From NCBI GenBank assembly GCA_003864495.1, contig ML133487.1, positions 868,001 to 932,000 on the forward strand: a stretch of DNA of 64,000 bases, read 5' to 3'. Source of the stretch: Nemopilema nomurai (lineage: Eukaryota > Cnidaria > Scyphozoa > Rhizostomeae > Rhizostomatidae). This document shows, in pieces, positions 46,601-59,700 of this stretch; the first letter of the stretch is position 1, and each line of letters starts with the position of its first letter. A model generated the notes under the pieces. The model did not search any database. It had not been told where the DNA came from and saw nothing but the letters and a program-made list of their open reading frames with translations. Both the position numbers and the translations under genes were made by a program.

Positions 46601-46980
46601 TTGAAGCTGGCAAGAGATTGGAACCGGGAAAATCCTTCATCGTATTGATCACTTGACGAAATGCTAAAACTTGGCTTCAGTAGAAGAAACGTACAGATAC
46701 TTTGGCCAGGTTGTAAGCCTGTGATTCTAGGGGTGCTTTTACCCAGTTTTGTAAGGCTAAGAGTTTCAGAAAAGTTTGCTTAGAAAACCATAAGTGGTTG
46801 TGTAGGGGTGTTGGATTGAGATTAATCATCAATACAAATACACCTAACACCACCTTAAGTCAAATGGCCACACCTTTAAAGGCATTGATTCATGGTAAAT
46901 ATCGGATCTCCGCGGGGTTTTGTCTGTTTTTATGTGATTGGTTTGTTTTCATGTGATCAAACATAAACTTCGAGGTTATA
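37700..46980. other. Gene-poor stretch
   Basis: AT-rich DNA with scattered open frames of 60-140 codons on both strands (for example 39295-39660, 41376-41678, 42613-43029). None has a recognisable domain, and none combines a start, matched splice sites and protein-like composition. No structured repeat noticed. Confidence 0.4.
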
Positions 46981-47013
46981 AAGTCACATGATCAGTTTGG
47001 CGGAGCCATCATA

Positions 47014-47166
47014 ATGGCTCAGCAGTTTTTGCAATTGGGTATAACCCCTTCATTTGCCATGACTCAATGCCTTGAAGAAGTGCTACCTATCGCATTTGCT
47101 AATTTCCTTGTACGTCCTTGTCATTTGAAGGGGGTAGTTAGAGTTGCACAGCATGTAAAAGTGTGG
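47014..47166 (+). CDS. Possible small ORF or first exon, 50 codons
   Basis: ATG in a fair context (ATAATGG) after a TTATAAAG-like box about 35 bases upstream. It encodes MAQQFLQLGITPSFAMTQCL, then EEVLPIAFANFL, and stops at 47166. A weak donor (CTT|GTACGT) follows ANFL. No domain is recognisable. Confidence 0.2.
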
Positions 47167-47169
47167 TAG

Positions 47170-50100
47170 GGTACTAGCCCTCCTTTTCCTCGGCTCCTAC
47201 GTCTATGACATAACCTTCCATTCTCCGTGCAAGCTCCAAGACGAAAAGTTCTTGCTTATTTAAGCTGAACAGTAAACAGGTTCAGTTGCTATTCTGAAGA
47301 GCCTTCTCTTTACTTTTCACCACCCAATCTGCAGAATTGGTTCAGCCTTGCGGTGTGACACATTGTCATCGCCGGTAGATAGGCACTTCTATTTTCTGAT
47401 GGAAAATATAATAACAATAAACAAACCCTTCTGTAAAATTGAAAGACAAAAGTAAGAGACACATGTTATCAAACTTGTTTTGCTTTTCAGACTACAGTAT
47501 TTCCATGTTAGTTCCATTCCCACACCTGCCAAAGGAACTAAGCATTCACCTTTGCCCACGTATTATATGTTTCGACAATAAGAAATCACCAATCCACAGT
47601 AAGAAGACTTAATCATCTTCTTGATTTGTTGACATAGTCAGCCAACCAATGCGCAGGGTTTTGTGTTGCTTTACGGCCTTTTACTAATCCATCTTTTCTA
47701 TGGTCTGTCTCACGGGCATTAGTTCCCTCTTCAGTAGAAGTTTTCAAGGTGGCTAATTGAATTTGGTGAAGTTTTTGTCTTCGCTAGTAATACCATTGCT
47801 GGTTACATTATAAGGATAAGATTTCGGTAAAAATTTTCCCAGATATTGCTTCTAGGACAACCAACAGCAAAATGATGAAGTTTTACTTGTTGGCTTGTCT
47901 CTTGTTTGGGTAACCTATATTTATGCGAATGTTTGGCATAGGTTAACTGTGTCCAATGTTCCCAATCAGTGACTGCAGAGTTTTCTAACACTACTAATAG
48001 CCTACTTGCGACAAATTTTTTGTCCATTTGCAACATATTCTTTGTCTATAAATATGCAACAAATATTGTATATTTGTTTTCTATTTGCAAAATATTTTTT
48101 TGCATATTTGCGACATATATGATTTATGGTCTTTGTGATCATATTTGCAACATTCTTGGTCTCCATTGTAATCACTTTTTTTAAGAAACTGATCTTATAA
48201 GAATTCTTAAATTTTCTACCATTTTTGCTAGCAAGAGTTTCTTACATGTTTTTTAAATTAAAAACGCTAATTTGACGAATGAGTAATGACCTGAACAACC
48301 TTGCTCCACGCAAATTGCAGACAATGTTTTCATAAATTTTCACTACTCCACTCACAGAAAAAACCTCAAGCGGCCAAATATTGTACACAATTGGGGTACA
48401 AGCTCAATTCTGAGGCCCTTTCGAGTGTCAAGTTGGAGAAGTAAAACTACTAATTACAAAAGTTTCTTAGCTTTTTAAGTTTGAGTAGAGTTGCTTCTTA
48501 GCTTTTGAAATATTAAGCCTACCATTTTTCATAGCGTCTTTCTTATAAAAAACCGGGCTGATTCTATGATGGGGCTACCTGTTTATTCAACAAGTTCGCT
48601 TTTTGAATATTTTGAATAGTTCCCGTTGTTTCTCATCTGTTTTCTAGTAATATATTTTCGCTTCAGTAATCTATCAAAGCCGAAACAAATTACCGATATT
48701 GTCTGGCTAAATCATCATTCTTTCTGGATTAGACATGGCGTGAAGTTTGTAGAAAGAAACTCTTCGACTTGATCGAAGAGTATCCACCACCACTTCTAAT
48801 AGGATAGAACTGTAGCAGATAAAGGGAAATGGGATTAATAAATCTCAAAAATATTTATATGGGCCCAAAACACAATAATCGCTTAATCGCTTGAATCACC
48901 CGAACCAATATTTCTTCTTTGATGTTATCTTGAAAAGTGTTCCTTAAATTAAGTAATATGTCAAATCCGGATAAAATGGAGGTTTAGACAAATTCGAATA
49001 TAATTTAAAACTCTGGGAATGGCAACAAGCAGTTTACCCGTGGGTGTGGTTTTAGTTTACGCGCCACCCCGTCAAAATGCACCATTGCCTATTTTGTGCC
49101 TCTGTTATGGAGGAAACAGGGAGTTAGGTCTTTTGAGTAAGATTTCTTCAAGGCTATCATGGTTCTGTTCAAATTAGAGTTATGTTTATTCCCCGAATGA
49201 ATGCTTGTCAAGTTGATTTTTTTAATTTTCAAGTTTGAGTTTGATTCATGCTAATGATTTGGCATGGCATGCATGAAACTTGTTTTGAAATGTAAAACAT
49301 TATTCAAAAGTAGGAAAAGTGTTTCTGTGGATATTTTGGAAAATAATTTAAAAGTGCAGCGAATTAAGAGCTTCTAATGCACAATGATGCTTCTAGAATT
49401 CCGAATATTTGAACTGGAATTTTCCATTTAGATTAGAATGCAGCTCTATGACGGAATTAATAGGACATTGAAAAGCCATAATCACGTATATTTCTGCTGA
49501 TTATCGAACCGATTCATAATTCGACATTTCATCAAAATTTCATTTTCCAAAAATTACGATGATATCATTGGTGTTGGTAAGGCAATTTGTTCTAAATGAG
49601 TCGAAAATGAACCGAAACAATTTTTTATCGTGTTTGGGATTCCTTAAAGCCAGTTACGATCTGATGATAGATGAGTTTTTTTATTTCAATGTTCCTACTC
49701 GAACACAATTCCCGCCTTTCTTATAGCCTCGATTGCATTTGCCTTGGGTTGGTATGCAAACGAGACTCACTGGCTCTGCAGCTCTCTTTTAAAGATTCTT
49801 TTAACTTCATTGAATTAATCTATCATGATTCTTATAGGAAGAAAGATGATCTCGATGATGGTACTGTAAAAAACTTTCTTTTTTTGACCCGGAGCTACCA
49901 AGTTTAATTGTGACTTGTTGAAAGGGTAGTTTTTCCGGTACTTTCATACATCTTCAACTAGTATTTGTTGTTCTTTTATGCTTTCTGACACCATAAACAT
50001 TAGGTAGTGCTTTCTGAAGTGGATGCTCTTCTCGATGCTATAGCACATGCTCTAAATTTAGAATGCGTCTTTTAGTTCTCTAAGGAATTACTTTGTACAC

Positions 50101-50640
50101 ACTGTCGGTCCACAATCAAGTTTATCTAGTTAACGAGTCCCAAAGATATAGGGTGTTTCTGATCAAATGAAATTTTCAGCAATGGCTAATTAAAGACAAA
50201 AGTAGAAATGAGGTTACTGCACAACCTAAAATTTGGTAACAGGAGGGCAGAAAAAGCATAGCTTGGCAAAATGACTTCCGACTAAAGTTAGTGAATAAAA
50301 ATGAACTCACTTGGCAATGCTATTTTAAGGAGTAGAGAACCGGTGTCTCCTTTAATGTTGCCGCTGTTTGCCACAAAATGCCAAGCCTTTCAAAGCGAAG
50401 GCATGACCAGTGTCGGGCGTAGATGAGTTTTTCGTATTTCAGTCCAGTTTTTATAATATTTGCTGAAAACCTATTAGGCATTTAAACGTGAATTTTTTAA
50501 CATATGTAATATTTGTCAATTCTTGGCTGCATGCATAATTGTTTCTACCCTTGAAGTACCTACTCAGGATAACACACGTTAATAGGAAAAATGATAATAA
50601 AAACATCACGCAAAGCTAACTAAATTATTGTTTCAGAAAT
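47170..50640. other. Gene-poor stretch
   Basis: AT-rich. At 48015-48150 there is a loose repeat of ATATTTGCAACAT-like words with no fixed period. A 77-codon minus-strand frame at 47803-48036 is unassigned. Confidence 0.4.
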
Positions 50641-50648
50641 ACTGGTAA

Positions 50649-51122
50649 AAAGTCTTGGTTGTTTTTAATAGTCAATGCCAAACAATTGTCGGAAGTTCAA
50701 ATAGGCTTTTGGATCAAAATTTTCGGGCACTTCCTTTTGTGGGTAATCGTTTGTGCAAACAGTGCCTTGGATCGAAATACATATATTGGTCCACCATGCC
50801 TTCAAATGTTTGCAAACGAGTTTATCTATTTGTCCAAAGTTATACCAGCCGACCCGATGATATATCACGTTTACATTTATGGCTGCTCTCGACGTTGCTT
50901 AATGTGACAACTGTACTATTTTTCGACAATAATGAGTTCTATAGGAGTCAACTCTTCAAAGGGCCGAGTGCATTATCGAGCAGCTGGGTGGGCCTTGGCG
51001 TTAACCTTATTTGCATCTATATCTTTGCTTCGCCAGCAAAATGCGCATGTAGATGTTTAGTGGTTTTTCTGAACGTCGTCGCTAGATTGATTAAAACAGC
51101 CCAGGGTTCACACTTCTTCTAA
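50649..51122 (+). other. Longest non-transposon open frame outside the collagen, unassigned
   Basis: 158 codons without a stop and no ATG near its beginning. It contains a Cys-containing N-half and a hydrophobic C-half (WVGLGVNLICIYIFASPAKC). No domain is recognised. At this base composition, a frame of this length is expected by chance about once or less in 64 kb, so it is not strong evidence. Confidence 0.2.
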
Positions 51123-54100
51123 GTAATGCCATGAGAGGAATTTCAGACCTTATTCAAAACCAAAGAGCACCTGGATTGGAACCATCCGACAAGATTTGTG
51201 CAGCACTAAAATCTTTGTAGAGCAATCAAACAAATTAGTACATTTTCGAAACTGACATTCGATAGAAACAATTGTAAACAATTGTGATATTAGTTGTAAA
51301 CAATTGTAATATTATGCACGCAGTGAAATACTTACTTGCCCATGACGTCATAGACATTCACTGATATAGATCGAGTGGTATAAATTTTTAACATCATCAA
51401 ACACAAGCCTATATTCCAATTTGTCAAAGCATTTGTTATCTGGATGTTTTTTAAAAGATCAGCGCCATTGTTTGAGGTAGGCAACTGGAATGGTATCATC
51501 TCTCTCTGGCTGCCAAATAAATGGTTCTTTGCGTTTGAGATTTGATGATTCATTTTTGAGTGATTCAAGCAACAAAATGCATTTAAAAAAATTTGCTTGG
51601 TTTTGCTTGTCATATTGGAAGGAACCTAGTCAACTGTTTCTCAAGCTTCGACAAATTTCACACGCATGTTAAATGCATGTATGAATGTAATTTGACCATT
51701 CGAGTGTAGAGATGTGATTTGACCATTTGAGTGTAGTGATGACATTTGACGATCTGGCACTCATGCTGTGGCCCGTGCCACCTGCAGCGAAGGTTTCCAT
51801 GCGTACAGGACCAGTCACTTAGACTTCCAAGAAAACAAAGTGTTCTGTATGAGTAAGACAATGGCTATAATGAAGCAAGCTATTTTTATCTTCGCCATTT
51901 CAGACTGAGAAATTAGAAACTACATTCTACCAGCACTTGAAAAGGAATTGCACGTTTGATATACCGCTCTTGTCTTTATGTCAGAATAAAGTCTTTCAGA
52001 TAACAAGAAATGGAGCATGTCAGATATCATCACTGTAAAGAACAGCTCTTCTTGGGCGCTTAAGATGTGAAATTGACTGGGAGGAGCACAAAACTCTGAA
52101 CATTGTTAAACGAATTTTTATGGCTTTGATCAATTACCAAAGAAATCAGATTGGGTAGCCCAATTTAAAATCTTGCTATCGCCAGGACAGTCATATTTGT
52201 AAGGAGCAAGATTTCCAGGCTGCTTTGATGAGCTCGCAGGCTTTCTAATGAACTGTTTGCCTGTAGAATCCTTAAAAAAATTCAAATGGCACAAGCATGA
52301 AGTGGTAACATGCACGTTCCTTATTTCAGAATGCATTGTGTGCTTCTTTAATAGGTCTGTAGTGGCCCTAACTTTGAAGTAATCGTGTGATCGTTTGACA
52401 GTGAAACAGTAAAGAATCTTAGGCAATGCATCTCAAATTTTTAAGTCAAGTGCATCAGTGGTCAGTAGATATAGACTACCAAGTGCTTCCGTGACTGACT
52501 TGATTTTTAAAGAACTCTTCACTTTTGCCAAGTGGAAAATGCTCTCTGGTCATCAAAACAAGGAAATGGCTCTATCATCCAACTCCACATTACAAGATAG
52601 TTTGACCCTCCTTTATTTCTTTGTTTAAGCTCCATCTTCCGTGAACAACAACAATTGCCAAATAAGTTTCCAAACATAGTTAAGGGCAAATAAATATTTT
52701 TATTTTGCGTCTCGGAATGTTTTACTCAAAGTGGTCTTGTATGTTTGATGAAACCAAATTGCATATATACAACACTTTTATCGCCAACTTGTTTGTCTTG
52801 GCCCTTGCGTTGATTTGGACATTGAAAATGCCCTGGGCAATTTCTTTATGTTTATTTTTGAAGACAGATAAACGAATTATTTTTTGGACTGGTCAGTCTC
52901 TACGTAAACACAGACACACGAACGTATACGGTTACGCTGTTGCTACGCAACAAGGATCTGATGGTGTTGGAAGCGGAGGGGATTTGAAAAGAGGGGATTG
53001 TACTATATTGTTTCGAAGGAACGGCTAATGTTTCAAGGTAGGCTTGTCTTAGCCAGGTGAGGAATGTCTTTTTGTAGGCGATGCAAAATGCGATAGACAA
53101 CTTTTATGGTGAAAATGCTGTAAGCAAACTGAAGCAAGGGAAGGGTTTCTTGTTTTTTGTTTAAGAGCCAATCCTTGTGTCATATACTCGTAGCAAATAG
53201 AGACGAAAGAGACATGTGTGGACAGCGAAATTGTGCCAAAACTTAGAGCTACCGTGCTTGTAGTGTCACGGTTTCCATGTAAGGTACTGCACACTTGCTT
53301 CCATTGTTCCACGCTTGGGTTAGATATGGCCTACCTAAATACAATCCTTCGGACAATCGAAGCAGAGCCCACGTGACTCCGGAAACAACTGCGGCCAAAC
53401 ACGAGCATTATGAACCAGCCTTGCCGATGATGGGCGTTTAGGCTCCTCCGATCTCTGTCACTGCGATCCATCTCGTTTAAAAGCAACTGTGCAGGCTTCT
53501 CAGATAAAATTTTGCAAACATGCTTATGGATAATCACGCATGTCACGTGATTGGGGAGCATGCTGCATGGCTCACAAAGTTCTTCATTTAACACTGATTC
53601 AAAAGTAGGTGTACTTAATTAAAAAATTCAGCTGTAAAATGGTTGTGGTGAGGATGCAGAGTTTGTAGCTGTCAATGACCGAAGGATAATTTTCCGCAAG
53701 AAAGGATTTAAGAGATCTGTCAGATTAGTTCACAATTCCTTATTGCTTTTCCCATTGTTTTTAAGTTTTTCCCACAAGAGGTTTTAAAAAAATGAAAGAT
53801 AGAAAGAAACTAGGCCTATGCATAATTCAGATTAAACAATGATGAAACTTTAGTCAAGCACAAAGGTGTACTCATAATTACATACAAAACAATCATACAT
53901 ATGCTGAACGTTTTCAAATTGCATATGAACACTGATAATGGTTATCTGTTGGTTTCGCAGCTGCTTTACATACTTCAGGTTAATCAATTAAACACTAAAC
54001 ATGATTATCTATCTTTACGTCAGCCTTACACATTTTGTGAAAATTACAAGACGTTAAAATAGCACTGGGCAGAGGAACTGTGATTTTCACTGCCTTTTGT

Positions 54101-56594
54101 TGTGACCTTCCACAAAGCGTGCGAACGAAGAAAATTGACCAGAAGCTGACAAAGCACGTGACATGAGTCATGGTCTCCTCCCTACAGCTTTGGTCACTTC
54201 TCGACGTTTGCTTATTTTGCTGAGTGTAAAATGAAAAGTTACTTAAATATGAATGAATTCTTGCTCCCCTACTCCGTGCTATTTTGAAGCTTCGAAACAT
54301 AAACTTAAAACTAAAGCGAAATATACAGCTGATTAAGAAATTAGACAAAAGAAACAAAGAAAGTATGTCTGGAAAACGCTCCTTCATAGAGAATATGAGG
54401 GTGTAAAAGTGAGGTATGGAATAGATAACTTTAGGCAAAAAGGACTCATACCGTGTGAGAGCCAGCTGTCACCACGGCCTGCTAAACAGGTGGACCAAAG
54501 TTGAATTTTTTGTCTTGGAATATGCATCGAAACTAAGCATAAGGACATATTCATTGCTCTCTTTTGCTTCGAAGAGCAGGTAATTTTGACAGGTTTTTCA
54601 ACAATATCAAGCATTTCAGAAGACAGATTACTCGTTGTTTTGTCAACTGTCATCTTAAAACACTGTCTGCTCTATCTATAAAGCACTCACGTTGATCCTC
54701 ATTAATAGCACTATCATATTTGTTATAAGAATCTTCTTCGGCACTTGTTATGTCGAAATAATGCTAAAATATTTTGTATACTGCCAAAGTGCCTAAGACC
54801 CATGTTTAAGTTCGCCATATCGATTCAAGGAAACTTCGAGAAGTTGTAGCCGGCTTTTCTGTATCATTGAACGAACTTCAGTATTGAAAGATTTTGTGAA
54901 TAGATAAGAAACGTTGTACTATGATTGCCTCTCCCGAATTTCATGCGAGGTCTCTTTGCATGGTCCCCTCCTTTAGTTCGATGCGAGTACCCGATAATGC
55001 TAATCATTTTAAAAACATTGATGCTAACTCTTGTTACTGTTGAATGTAATTTGGATGAAAACGTTGAAAGAAAGGCACACATTGCAAATGATGTTGAGAT
55101 ACGACAAATGAATGTGGTCGAAATATCACCAAGGATTTTGCGAATACCTGGTTGGAGACGCTTTATAATGCTCCTAAGGAGGCCTATACTCATTTGAGGG
55201 TGCTATTTGTCACAAAGGCTTTATGCTGAACTGGGTCAGTGAGCTGGTTACACAAAGGCTAGGTAAATTTGATATAGAGCCACAGACGTTAGTTCCAAAA
55301 CAAAGGCAACGGACTACCTTCACCGGAAAGGAATGGGGCTCAGATAGTTGAAGCGTTGCGTCTTGGGATAGGAACAGGGAACCAAGCAAGTGTTTTTGCA
55401 TTGTATTCAACTTACCCTACCTTACCTCTTAGTGACAATAGAAGAGATGCGAAGCGCCCAACTTTTGGCCAAATCTGTTTTCTCAAGTTTCCATGGTTGT
55501 ATATCGTGCAACTGCGCCAACATTCAATGGCCAAACATAAATATGCAAGAATGGGTGGCACGTACAAGTAAAAGTGAACGTAGCATGCCTGTCAAAATTG
55601 TTGGAACACTGATGACAATTCTTTGACTCGATCGTTCAACCGCCCCCTTCCCCCTACAAACGATGTGCTTCTAAGCGAAGTGACATCTTTGAGCCCAACC
55701 TTGTCCCCAATATTGACTGCTTGCTGTAAATTGATACCAATATTGTTTTTGGGGGAGGGGGGAGAAGGGGGGTTAATAGCTATTGGCACGTCAAAGTAAA
55801 TGAAAAACAGAAAAAAGGAGAAAAATATAGAGATATTCGAAGCGCTTTTGGTGGACATTGTAGCTAATGATGGTGTCCATTGACTGTTGTATGTGGGTTC
55901 AAAGTTCATTGTAGCATACTTATGTCACCCTGCCATGCGAACCACCGATTGCGGGGGCTTCTATGTGCATTGAAGGTCATTTGTCTCTATTTGACGAAAT
56001 TTCTCAACGTGTTTGAAGGAGGGGGAATCGTGGGAGTCAGGGTACTGCCATTGTTCCTCAAGGGCTTGTCTCGTTGATGAAGATACGCGACAGCAGAACA
56101 ACTGACCTGCTTTTCTTGACAGAGATTGCTCCCAAGTTCTGTCTGGTAAGGTCTTTTTGTGCTGATATGATTCACTAGAGCTTTGTGCTTGCAACCGACC
56201 TAAACCTGCTCCGTCCCAACCCCCCTGACCATTCTTTTGTAAGCTGAAGAAAAACACTTGGTTTCAATAGACAGCGTCAACAATGAAGTTGCTCGCAGGG
56301 GGAGCAGCTTGTTCTCCGCGGCTTGTGATCAAGAAGAACTGTTCGCTATGTTTGTCTTTAGTTTATGGCAAAGATTACAGAAGCACGTTAAGCGAGTGTT
56401 TATTATACCAAGGCACACATAGCCGTATTGAATCCAGCCGAATATAGAGCTGAATAGATGCAGCTCTGACCTTTGGTTTTAGCAAGTGCCTCCGACGAAT
56501 GTTGGCATTGCATTGAACTTATTTACCCGATGCTAGCAAAGAAATAATCGCGAAGCTAATGCACTGTTAATTCTGTCACAGGAAGCAGTTAACC
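51123..56594. other. Gene-poor stretch
   Basis: Holds a short 27-bp tandem repeat (51686-51758) and several unassigned frames, the longest 147 codons on the minus strand at 53995-54438. No exon I would defend. Confidence 0.4.
51686..51758. repeat. 27-bp tandem repeat, about 2.6 copies
   Basis: Unit TGTnATTTGACCATTyGAGTGTAGnGA, two near-identical copies and a third partial one (TGACATTTGACGATCTG). Confidence 0.65.
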
Positions 56595-56742
56595 ATGCAC
56601 ATTCGCCGCCCACTTATCGCAAGTGTTTCCTGGATTTATACATGGATATTGCTGACATTTTGTCTCTGTCCGAGCGCCGTTTTGAGCAGTTCCTGTCTTC
56701 CTCAGTATCATTCATTTACCGAATTCAATAAAATGGCAAACG
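56595..56742 (+). CDS. First exon of a secreted or membrane protein, probably PAN/apple domain (rest outside or not found)
   Basis: ATG at 56595, 49 codons plus one base, ending AACG|GTAAGT, a full consensus donor. The N-terminus is a signal peptide: MHIRRPLIAS (basic), then VSWIYTWILLTFCLCPSAVL (hydrophobic) and a likely cut near SAVLS/SS. The mature part begins SSCLPQYHSFTEFNKMANG. A Cys followed by HxF...F.KMANGK is how many cnidarian PAN/apple modules begin, so the next exon should continue with the HV.../C...C...C.SFN part of the module. I scanned the plus strand to 64,000 and found no matching phase-1 exon. The gene either has a long first intron or continues to the right. PAN modules mediate protein or carbohydrate binding outside the cell. 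Confidence 0.6.
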
Positions 56743-59700
56743 GTAAGTACACTCGAGTATATTGATCAAGCATTTTCTTCCGTCTGATTTCAACAGTCTA
56801 ATTTGTTGGTAGGAAGCAGTTATCTATAGTTCGTACATCCAGTAAAACAGTTGCAAGACTTTAAGGTTCGACATTGCTATGTTTGGTCGTCTTTGTTGAT
56901 ATTCTACAGCCCTTAACCTTGCATAAAGACACGTGCACTGTCTTAATTCTGCCACTTGTGTGTCCTGAAAAATGGAATTTTATAGGCAGTCTATAAGATA
57001 AGTATTCCAGACAGTGGGGCTGGCACCCCTTTTGTTGGTGTGTTTTACGGTAAACAGAAGGGCTGAATCTTGATCATAATTTGATTCAACAGCAGGTCAA
57101 AGTTTTTTGCCATTCCAAGCAGATAGCAACTTTATAGTCCCAGCTCCTGCGACTGATAATAGGGCACAATTCCCTCGAGTATTAGAATGCCTCTTTGAAA
57201 TTTCGACAACAAGTTCTCTAAAGGCTTCAAATTGTTTTAGAGAAATAATTTCCACGTTGCGAATATTTTCAAAGAGATGTATTGAATACCAGGATTTGCA
57301 TAGATGAAAGTCGCTGAATATAAGCAAACTAAAAATAATTGAAAAAGGAATAATGATAAAAAACAACCCACTAGCCATAAGCGTCCTGTAAATGATTTGA
57401 AGGATTCATCATTAAAATTTTACATTCGGATCTCTGCCTGTTTCTTTGCAAAGGCTGCTTCTTGCTTATTCGCCGGATTCTAGATACTTTGGCGTACACC
57501 GCCATATGTTTGTTAGCAGTCGTATGCTTGCTCAGAAATGTTTGACTGAAGACCAGCTTGAATTATAACGGCTGGCTTCTATCATAAGGATTACAACCAC
57601 AATGTTTTTTCAATGTGTTGTGTGAATAAAGTGCTAGGCATCGTAAAGTTCTTGTCTATAATATTTTGAGCCCAGGGATTCAGCTTCGAAATAAATGTGG
57701 CACCCATAAATTCTAAGCCCTGATTTAAATGGGGCATGGGCTTTTAAAACCAGAGTTAAAGGCGACCATCCTGCATTTGTTTAGTTCCCCTTGTCAGAGT
57801 TTGAAAACGATAAGTATCTCAGAGGTGGCGCAAACTCAGTTATTCGAATGGAAATCAGTGATACAAAGTTTGGACCAAAATTGACAATAAAATCCACAAT
57901 AAAACTTGCATCAATTTGTTCAAGTTACTATTTTTCAAGCTCCCAACTCGCAGTTTAAGCAAGGTCATGTGCAATGGTCAGTATGAACTGCCGCTTTTGT
58001 TTTGATTTATTTTCGGTAGAAAGGAGAGCGCCGTTTACTTATCCCCATCTCATGTTTCGACGAAGCCGATCCAAGTCCCCTTACGTGGTTCTCTTTATAG
58101 AGGAGACCTATTTCCGCAGGCTTATCTCTTTTAGCAGATAAAACGTAGACGACAAGCGGATAGCCAGTGTTCGTTAATATTTGTTCTACGTTGCCTTTCT
58201 TCAATGAAATAGTTTTGCTTGCTTCGTAAATCTTCTTAGGACTGGTGACCTGTGTGCCAAGTACTTGTTCAATCAAGCTTCACATTAACGTTGCCTTTGC
58301 GGTGACTTGCTGTTAAAGCAGACTAAACATCTGTATTCCGCCTAGTTGTTTGTGAAAAGGAGAGTGTTCCCGAGAAGCAAATGAGCGATTGCATCCAACT
58401 CAAACGGCCGAGATTGCTTTTAAATATTCTTCAATCTTGCTATCTTGATTAATTTAGCAATGCCACTCCCACATCTGTCGCGCTTCTCGGCTGCTGTCAA
58501 TTGGTGGAAATGTGTGCAAATGGTGACAAAACGGGTTTGTTGTTATTTGAAAAGGGGAATGAAAAATCCTCTTAAGGAATTAAAGCTTAAGATCCATAGC
58601 ACCACGTATAAAAAGAGTTACCCTCTCCCTGGGGTTAATGGATGTCCTTGTTCGTGCCTCCCTACTGTTAAGGCACACCCCACTTTTCGGTTATGATTAT
58701 GATTATAGTAGTTTACTTAGGCGGAAGTATTTACACAACTTTATAAATGATTGTTTTCTATCAGTGCCTTTCTTTTGGCACGAAGTTTCTACGCCTGAGA
58801 TGGATTTGGGTTTAATTCGTCGGAAACTTTTTCGTTTCATTGACATTGTTGTGGAAAAATGGGGAAGTGAATAAGTCATTTGCAATAGGAAATGTGTATC
58901 TAATGCAATTAAAAATGCTTTAATAAACACTGTTTCCATATAATTAGCTCTTAAGCAGCAAAACTTGTAGGACAATAAGCCTAAGTTTAATATAGAGAAT
59001 ATTACTTGAAACAGGATTATGGCCACTTTTCATTATTTAAAGTCTAGAGTAAAGAAACGACTGTTTCTTTCAAGGATACGAGTTTGGGGATCTGTGTCAA
59101 AAACACGATTAATTATCGATTCAGAAGGAGCTTTCATTGCGTAGAATAAATTTGATTTTTCAGCTCCACCAAAGTTTTGCTAATGCTTTTAATGATAAAA
59201 TCAACTGGCAAGTGGCAAAGCTTGGCTGCGTCCGCGTACAAAACGCCTATGGTAATGTAGTTATCAACGCCTATGTTTCCACGTTTCTTGCACAAATGCA
59301 GGTGGATAAAGTCAAACACCCGGGAATGAAAGAGGCAATAGTCTTAATAACACTTTGCGCAGGGGGGACATCTGTGAAATGTTTTTCGTTATGTTCTTGC
59401 TCCGTAAGTTTTCAGCTGGTACAAATGGTCCTCGCAATTGCATTTTTCAAGGGAAACAGTGGAAATTAGTGACAAAAGAACCGTCGGACACATTTCTAGC
59501 AAACGAATCGTTTTATTTGCAATACTGAATAAGCCCCGGGCTCATAACAGCAGGTTCTTAAGCAAGGAGCACTAGAATTTAGAAAAACTACAAAAAGCTT
59601 ATAGTATGCAGAAAAGCTTATTATTTCCAATGATTCTCAACCATTGCTACATTGAAGAATCTTTCAAGTAATTAGTGCTGTCCGAGAGACTTATTTTTGG

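Noticed and set aside
53995..54438. 147-codon minus-strand frame
   Set aside because: Hydrophobic and Ser-rich without a domain. Length is within what chance gives in 64 kb of this composition.
59164..59255. Segment after TTTGATTTTTCAG as second exon of the signal-peptide gene
   Set aside because: Read in the required phase it hits a stop within a few codons, and its open frame has no PAN cysteines.
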